DNA of 64,000 nt from Hybos culiciformis (taxonomy: Eukaryota > Arthropoda > Insecta > Diptera > Hybotidae). The notes beneath the pieces are model-generated. The model searched no databases and was not told where the DNA came from. It saw only the letters and a list, made by a program, of their open reading frames with translations. Positions 57,601 to 64,000 of this stretch are shown here, in pieces (the stretch's first letter is position 1; each line of letters starts with the position of its first letter). The DNA is taken from assembly GCA_964007475.1 (NCBI GenBank), contig CAXFZM010000296.1, forward strand, positions 1-64,000, given 5' to 3'. Position numbers and translations under genes: made by a program.

Positions 57601-58523
57601 TGTTCTAACATTTTATGTATTTGCTCTTTAACTTCTTGTTTATGTATTTCTGGGTACCTATAGGATTTTGTATAGGTTGGCGAATTGTCATTGAGTTTTA
57701 TATGGTGTTTTATTTCGTTTGTAAATGACAGATCTTGTCCTTCTTTGAAGAATATATCTTCATAATTTTTGCATAACTCAATTTTGTTTTTCTTCTGGGT
57801 TAAGTTTTTCTGATCTAATTAAATCTTTAATGTCTTGTTCAGTAAGAACTTATAGAAAAATTATGTACTTGGTGATACAAAGAATTTTGAAAGAGTTGGG
57901 CTTTAATTGGTTGGACTATTTCAATTTGTTTTATTTGTGGCGAATGATTCGTAATTTCTACAAGAGCCTGCCAATTGCTTGCTTTGTATATGCCCTCTGA
58001 AATTTCTACTCCTTCAGTTAGTAAAGAATTTTTTATTGTAGTATCTCCTTGTTCCACATCAACTGGAACACTTAATATCATTTTAATTTCTGCTGGAGGT
58101 AAGGTTTTCGACATGAAATTGGGTTTATAAATGAATGGGATTTTTACTTTATCCGAAAACAAAGTAGAATTTTGGAAATTTATATTCAATTTTAATTGTT
58201 GTATCATTTCTGATCCAATCAACCCATCAAAATAGTTGTGGAATTTAAATAGGAGAAATTTTAATTTTTCTTTTGTTTTGAATTCTTCTAAACCGTTTAA
58301 AATAATTTGTTTATCAATAACGTGTGTTTTAAAAACACTTTTTATTTTAATTGGAATTATAGTTTGTACTAAGTTTGGGTTTACAATCTCAGGATTTATA
58401 AATACATATTACTACCTGTATCTATGAGAAATTTTAATTGATTATTTGATTTAGTTTTTATGTGAATGTACGGCAAAGGGAATGAATGGTGATTATTTAG
58501 GTCTATGAATGGTATATGGTCTC
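54605..58523 (-). pseudogene. pol: pol of the decayed errantivirus (PR-RT-RH-IN)
   Basis: Minus strand. Fragments in order: protease with a LIDTGSN active site (about 58430-58407), a linker frame (58222-57839), RT fingers (57611 onward, PFGLKNAPSTFQRVM), a YIDD-type catalytic box at about 57205 beside a frame break, RNase H (VLTTDASDVALEAV, where a usually conserved Gly is Glu), TDHKPLTWL and NADALSRI, then the integrase zinc finger (CEICKLYK). A hAT element (54746-55884) cuts the integrase; beyond it the catalytic core resumes (IIDKFSKFA) after an apparent deletion of some tens of residues. There are several frame breaks. Confidence 0.8.
54746..55884. mobile_element. Non-autonomous hAT element 2, inside integrase
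   Basis: Terminal inverted repeat CATAGGCGCCCG with 8-bp duplication GTCATATT (54738-54745 and 55885-55892). It has G-rich and C-rich subterminal tracts and no transposase ORF. Confidence 0.85.
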
Positions 58524-59354
58524 TAGGGTTTCTGGACTGTTTTTAACAGTAACAGTAAAACAGCTGTTTTTTTGAAAAAAATGAAAAACAGCAAACAGCT
58601 GTTTTTGGAGTGCTGTTTTTACTGTTTTTGCTAGAGGCTATGAAGCCTGTAAAACTAGCTGTTGAGAATCTTGGTAGAGAAAATTTAACACTGATGAGCG
58701 CTGGCACAACATTAAAATTTATGTTTGAGAAACTTTCTTTAATTAAAAGTGAAATTAGCAAGAAGTTGATGGATGATTTGAACATTCGAATTGATGAACG
58801 TTGGATATTATGTACTAATTATGCGGCCTTAAGAACTCTACGATCACGACATCGAGAAGTACAATAGATTTTGAAGGCATGTTGGCATCTCGACTTTTTT
58901 GTGTAAATGATGTTTAAATAATTGAAACAACTGCCGATAGTTCCACAAGTGAAATTTTAACCCTACAAAACGAACTTAATGTATTGCTTGAGAAAATTGA
59001 ATCACCTTCAGTAGCTCCTTGGAAACCACAATTTCAAGTGGTTAAAGGCTGAATTTACTCTCTTCAAAAACATAGGACAATTTTCAGTATGTGCCAATTC
59101 CTGTACAAAAATAAGAACACGTCTTTCTGACAAGTCATTATCATCACTCGTATTTTTGAAGTAATATAATACAAAGTTAAATTTATATTAAAATTGAAAG
59201 CATTTAATAAAACCATGCTTAGATATGGAAAAATTTAACTTGAACTTTTATTAAACATGAAAAAACAGTAAAACAGCTGTTAACTGCTGTTTTTTCAAAA
59301 TTCTAAAACAGCAAACAGCTGTTTTTTAAAAACTACTGTTTTTCAGAAACCCTA
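58524..59354 (+). mobile_element. hAT element 3 with transposase remnant
   Basis: Terminal inverted repeat TAGGGTTTCTG with 8-bp duplication ATGGTCTC (58516-58523 and 59355-59362). Subterminal AACAGCTGTTTT repeats lie at both ends. Inserted between the protease and gag regions of the decayed errantivirus. Confidence 0.85.
58610..59165 (+). pseudogene. hAT transposase remnant
   Basis: The frame 58610-58867 reads KPVKLAVENLGRENLTL and similar, typical of the helical part of hAT transposases. Further on, in a broken frame (about 59090-59165), TKIRTRLSDKSLSSL resembles the C-terminal dimerisation domain. The catalytic core between and before them is missing. Confidence 0.7.
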
Positions 59355-59436
59355 ATGGTCTCCGAGACTGTTATTTAAAAATGTTGTTCGTCAATTTCAT
59401 GATCATTTGATTGGTCCTGAATAAACCAATCATTTG

Positions 59437-60180
59437 TTATTTCTGAACGATTTTGATCAAATTTATATTCTTCATTATTAGAGTTGCTAGTATTAGGTTT
59501 TCATTCAATTTCTTTTGATTCATCATGTGGAGACGTTTCGACATTGAACAGTCGATTATTAGGTCTAGACTGATTATTTGTATGGTTTGTGAATCTTGAG
59601 AATTTAGTATTTCCACTGGATATATCCATTGGTTCAGGTTTTTGGAATCTTTGAATTGCGTTTCCACTACCAAGATTACTCTTTTGGTAATTTTGGTGTG
59701 TGCAAAATTACGTGGTTGATAATTTTGGTTAACACCAAGATAATTTTGATTAGTACCAAAATTCTGGTGAAAAAAAGGTTTTGGTTGAAAAGGGGTCTAA
59801 AATATCCATTATTTGTCATAGCATTACTAGAACTTGGTTGTGAATGAAATTGCGATTTGAATTGTGGTCTGAATGGGGATGTTTGTGACTGAGAATAAGG
59901 TTGCCTGAAATAATAATTATTTTGTTCTTTAAGGCTGAAATTGTAAGCTTCAGCAAGTGATTTAGGTCTCATTGCTCTAATTAAAGACCCTAAAGGTTCA
60001 CGTAGTCCCGAGAGAAAAGCATTTATTGACATTTCCTGATATAAGGTGCGTTTTGCCTCAATCACTTGATCAATTGTTTCATGTACCTTGATGTGATTCA
60101 TCAAGGTTGAAAAAATTTCTATTATTTTAGCGTGGAATAAGCTTCATTAAGTTGATAGCGGCTGTCGGTTTTATCATCGC
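59437..60180 (-). pseudogene. gag: gag fragment of the decayed errantivirus
   Basis: Minus-strand frames 60104-59676 and 59673-59437, plus a further piece up to about 60180. They read capsid-type sequence (FLSGLREPLGSLIRAMRPKSL, AEAYNFSLKEQNNYYF), then an Asn/Gln/Phe-rich tail. The N-terminal half is missing, and the sequence ends abruptly at the repeat starting near 60180. No zinc knuckle, as expected for the group. Confidence 0.7.
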
Positions 60181-60214
60181 TGACACATACATTTTTTTCT
60201 TTTTTCTTTTTTTT

Positions 60215-60366
60215 TGCCTTTTTTTTTGACAATAATCGTTCGAATTTTGACAATAATCGTTTGAATTTTGTTTTATTTTTGGACAATAATTGTTCGGTTT
60301 TTGACACTTACATTTTTTTCACTCTCAATCACAATGCCTCTAAAGAAGTTTCACTTCAAAAAAAGA
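60215..60366 (+). repeat. Direct repeat, copy 1 (GACAATAATCG unit)
   Basis: Contains three GACAATAAT(C/T)GTT(C/T)G words and ends CACAATGCCTCTAAAGAAG TTTCACTTC. It recurs at 60944-61093. A short partial copy precedes it (60181-60200). Confidence 0.75.
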
Positions 60367-60943
60367 AAAAGTTGCTTCTAGTGTAGCTGAATTTTAAGGG
60401 CTAGTGTAACCGCCAAATAAATTATAATTTATGTTCAAATTTTGTTTCCCCACAGATGTCGCTTTCATCACAACATTTTTTTCTACAAAAATATTAACAG
60501 CGTTATGGCAAGGCAAGTCACCTGAAGGCCAATAAAAAAATAAAGAAAAATAAGAAAAGTAAAAATAGAACAAAATATAATAATAATTGTTTATTTAAAA
60601 AATTATTAAAAAAAAAAAGAATTTAATATTCAAATAAATATATATTTAAAAAAAAAAATTATTATGTTAATAAATATTTAAAATAAGAAAAAAAAAATAT
60701 TAAGTGAATTTTGTTTATTTTAATTTTCCGTAAGTTTAAAAAAAAAATTGTTCCATCCATTGTCCACCGCCACCAAGTCCAATAAAAAAAATATTATTAC
60801 AACAATTAATTATTAATATGAATTCATTTTTATTTTAATTTTTCATTCATCATTATTAAAATTTCCCGCAGGAAATTCATATTGTTTTTTTGTTCTTTCG
60901 TCTTTATTTCACAAAATTTTTTATTATTGTTTTTTTTTTTTTT
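60367..60943. other. Spacer between the direct repeats, no gene
   Basis: AT-rich, with a short unique block (GGCTAGTGTAACCGCC). No ORF or terminal structure was found that explains the repeat pair. Confidence 0.5.
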
Positions 60944-61093
60944 GCCTTTTTTTTTGACAATAATCGTTCGGATTTTGACAATAGCCGTTCGGATTTTGCC
61001 TTTTTTTTTGACAATAATCGTTCGGTTTTTGACACTTACATTTTTTTCACTCTCAATCACAATGCCTCTAAAGAAGTTTCACTTCAAAAAAAA
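60944..61093 (+). repeat. Direct repeat, copy 2 (GACAATAATCG unit)
   Basis: Same 3' half as copy 1, including CTAAAGAAGTTTCACTTC. The spacing between copies is about 729 bp. Confidence 0.75.
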
Positions 61094-61584
61094 GAGTTTT
61101 ATTATTAGGTATATTTTATAAACTTTATCAAAATAAATATAAATATTTTTTTTATATTATATCAATTATATGTCAAAATAAATAAATATACCCACTTATC
61201 TTTTTTTCTAAGGAAATTTCTCTTTTTATGATTATTTTTAATTCTGATATACATAATACTGAAAGCAAATAAGAAAAATCTATCAGAATATATCTACCCA
61301 ACATTACAAATAATAATATTGTTTTTGTTCTACTTAATAATAAAAATTAATATTTCTTAAAAATTATTTACAAAATTTACCATTATTAAATAATATGACG
61401 TTTACAAATATTCACAAAAAATATTTACAAAAATTTATTATCATATGATATAAATTTATATATATTTACTTTTAACATCTGGAAAATTCTATAATAATTC
61501 GAAAACTCTTTCAGTTTATATTAATATTAATGAAAATTCTTTTAAAAACTTAAATTTTAATAATGAAACACACAACGGAATCAA
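61094..61584. other. AT-rich stretch upstream of the decayed gag
   Basis: No gene. It may be the leader of the retroelement that follows; no LTR boundary or primer site was found. Confidence 0.4.
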
Positions 61585-63191
61585 ATGTCATTTCCAGTAA
61601 CCTATAAGAACCTTATTCAACCTCATAAGGACACATTTGATAGAAGTTACAAGTGTGTAAGTATTACCAACCCTCCTACGAAGATAACCCGACACTATCA
61701 TTTAGAAATATTAATCAAAGAATATAATAGCATAATCCTAATTCTTAAGAGCTACGACTCACAGTTTCCAAATAAATTAGAAACTACATCTTTTTACAAC
61801 AAACTCAATTCAATTAAAAGCATTTCGCTTAGTTAAACTACCCTTTAATAAGATTTTAATTAATTTTCAACCCATTCTTGTACCTGACATTGACAAAGAG
61901 TACGAAACCATACTAAGCACTGAATACACACGTTCATTAAGTCCCGATTCTAGTCATTCATCTCATACTAGTGAATCAAGCGATTTAAACGTATTCAAAA
62001 ATTTCGCCTTCAACTTTGAAACAAATCAAAAAGACGAAACAAGCCACTTACATAAGTTAATAACGGTCACAGTAAAAAAGTTAATAACGGTGACAGTAAA
62101 ACTAGCGAAGCTTCAAAATTTTCAGAACCTAATTCTCCAATCATTAATGAAAATTCAAGATTTCCTACCCCTACATCAGGAAAATCGATTTTTATCCCAC
62201 CTGCAAATACAAACAGTGCCTCCCAAACTGACCAAAATATAAACCCAGAACCCGTAAAGATGCCACTAGAGAGGCACGAATTCATGGCCCTAGCGGCCAG
62301 AATTATCCCAAAATTCGACGGTAAACACGAAAACTTACGAGCTTTCATCGACGGCATGAACTCGCGAATCTTGAAACCGGCGCGCACTTAAATAGACTTA
62401 TAGCAATAATAAAAACAAAACTTGAGGGAACCGCGCGTAACCTAATAACTAATGAAAATACGATCGAAGATGTAATAACAGCCCTTAGAACAAAAGTAAA
62501 ATCGCAGTCTTCAAAAGTGTTAATGGCAAAACTTATAAATACTAAACAAAACGCTAAATCAGCGAACGTATTCGCTAGCGAAGTTGAAGATTTAGCAAAG
62601 GAGCTTGAAAATGCGTACATTACTGAGGGTATCCCTGCAGAAAATGCCTCAGATCTGGATCTAAGAACCGCGGTTCAAGCCTACATTGAAAATTCGACAA
62701 ATGATAAAATAAAATATACGATGGAATGTGGATCATTCTCAACACTTAACGCGGCTACGGAAAAATTCATTAGCTCTAGTACGAAAAAATCGACTGAAAA
62801 ATCGATCATGTTCGTTTCGTGATCTTACAATAATAACAACCCCAGACAGAACAGACCATTCAATAACTATAACCAAAACCCTAATAGAAACAACAATAAT
62901 ACTAATTTTAGAAACAATAGAAACAACAATAATAATTTTAATAACAATAGAAATAACAACAATTTTAATAGAAATAATTATAACTACCCTAATAAGAATA
63001 ACCGCAATTATAACAATAACCGTAATTACAACAATTATAATCGTAATTACAATCCCAACAATAACAACCAAAATAATAATAACCAACAACCACGAAATTT
63101 TTACAATAGAAATATTAGAAATATTAACACTAACAATAACGATCAGGGAAACGACGAGGGTCCCCAGGAACATCAAATGAGGGACCAATAA
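61585..63191 (+). pseudogene. gag: gag of a decayed 412/mdg1-like element
   Basis: The N-terminal frame 61585-61836 is followed by frame-shifted pieces to about 62390 (capsid start with IPKFDGKHENL), then a frame open to an in-frame TGA at 62820-62822. The same frame goes on past the TGA with an Asn-rich, Arg-spotted tail to the TAA at 63189. A 24-bp tandem duplication lies at about 62058-62105. The overall plan matches the intact gag at 37186-38493, including the Asn-rich tail in place of a zinc knuckle. Confidence 0.7.
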
Positions 63192-63263
63192 TTACCGTAA
63201 ACCCACACTATATTTTCCATTTAAATTTAACCAGCTACATTAAACTACAGACAGACATGACAG

Positions 63264-63710
63264 ATGACAGAAGGTTTTAAAACATATTTAGTTGGCACTG
63301 GAGCAGATATTTCCATTATAAAAAATGATAATCTTAAAAATACAGTAAAAATTAACACTAATGCAATTTTAAAAATTAACGGTATAGGGACGCAAACCAT
63401 AAATACCTCACGAAGGGTTAAAACTGATCTCATCTGCAAAGGTGACGATTATCATATCCTCATTGTACACCAATTTGAGGTAGTAGACAAAAATTTCCCG
63501 ATCCCAGCCGACGGTATTATAGGAATAGATTTCTTGAAAAAATATAATAGTTTAATAGACTATAACAAAAATTCAGATAGACTTATACTACGCCCTGATG
63601 ATTATCATGAAGATCTAGCTTTCAATCTAATTGATAATCCGAGCCCTAATCTTTTAGCTTTACCTGCCCGGTCGGAAGTATTCCGAAAATTTTTTTTCCA
63701 TAACCTAAAT
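63264..63710 (+). pseudogene. pol: Protease start of pol, decayed 412/mdg1-like element
   Basis: Aspartic protease homologous to the start of pol at 38531, but the active-site triad reads GTG (LVGTGADIS) instead of DTG, so the catalytic Asp is lost. It has the second motif ADGIIGIDFLKKY. It is cut at 63710 by a hAT-type element. The start lies shortly after the gag stop, as in the intact element. Confidence 0.75.
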
Positions 63711-64000
63711 CATTGCTTCTCAAACTTTTTCATTTCGGGGCTCCCTAAACTAAAAAAAAAAAATTACGCGGCTCCCTAAAAATTATTCGAAATAAAACAA
63801 CATTTAGTATTCATTTTAAAAGGTGTTTTTATTAAAATTAAAATGATTTCAATTCAAAAATCAAATATAAAAATTTTTAAATAATAATCAAAAACATTCT
63901 TAAAAAACATTTTTAAAAACATTTTTAAAAATGTATCTATTTTTCCGAGATTTTGTTGTAAAATTTTTTTGAAAAGCAGTTTTAGATTATATTAAAGTTT
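63711..64000 (+). mobile_element. hAT-type element, left end only
   Basis: Starts CATTGCTTCTCAAACTTTTT, a well-known style of hAT terminus, and interrupts the protease frame. The right end and target duplication lie beyond the window. Confidence 0.6.

Noticed and set aside
60215..61093. Short LTR (TRIM-like) element formed by the direct repeats
   Set aside because: The repeats lack TG...CA ends, and no primer site, polypurine tract or target duplication was found.

Overview
The window is eukaryotic, very AT-rich, and made almost entirely of mobile DNA. I saw no ordinary host gene, rRNA operon or functional tRNA. Retroelements with errantivirus-type LTRs (AGTTAA...TTAACT, TATA target duplication), a Jockey-like LINE, hAT elements with 8-bp duplications, a Maverick/Polinton-type protease and GT-AG introns suggest an arthropod, most likely an insect. 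The species cannot be named from this sequence.

Layout. 1-2250: a TA-flanked inverted-repeat element carrying tRNA-like promoter boxes, then one LTR plus primer-binding site of a 412-like retroelement. 2251-28040: a Polinton-like element (copy A) with a spliced acidic-tail gene, a tRNA-like hairpin, a broken adenain-type protease and a small minus-strand gene. It ends in 40-bp tandem repeats at 28040. It is interrupted by a four-level nest: a LINE (6208-26902) sits in the Polinton, a 12.8-kb LTR retroelement with env (8161-26375) sits in the LINE, and a 5.4-kb errantivirus (16526-21954) sits in that element. Each step has a matching target duplication.

28041-28731: remnant of a protein-coding unit with a C-terminal membrane segment. 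28732-49589: a second Polinton-like unit (copy B) that is one giant palindrome. It is flanked by a TGTATA duplication, and the interrupted reading frame resumes on the far side. Each arm carries the acidic-tail gene and the same 40-bp terminal arrays as copy A. The left arm is split by an apparently intact 10.4-kb Ty3/Gypsy element (32388-42765) with an unusual minisatellite-filled leader; the right arm carries a TA-flanked element with a tRNA-like core.

49590-64000: an A-rich tract, a non-autonomous hAT element, a second block of the minisatellite, a decayed errantivirus (53.1-60.2 kb, minus strand) with two hAT insertions, a repeat pair, a decayed 412/mdg1-like gag-protease region, and the start of another hAT-type element at the window edge.

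The strongest candidates for something new are: (1) the two-exon acidic-tail gene family carried by palindromic, array-ended Polinton-like units; (2) four tandem, covarying hairpins in the leader of the 12.8-kb retroelement; (3) that element's -1 frameshift signal and fourth ORF, which begins exactly at a splice acceptor; (4) terminal hairpin motifs shared by unrelated minisatellite-bearing repeats.
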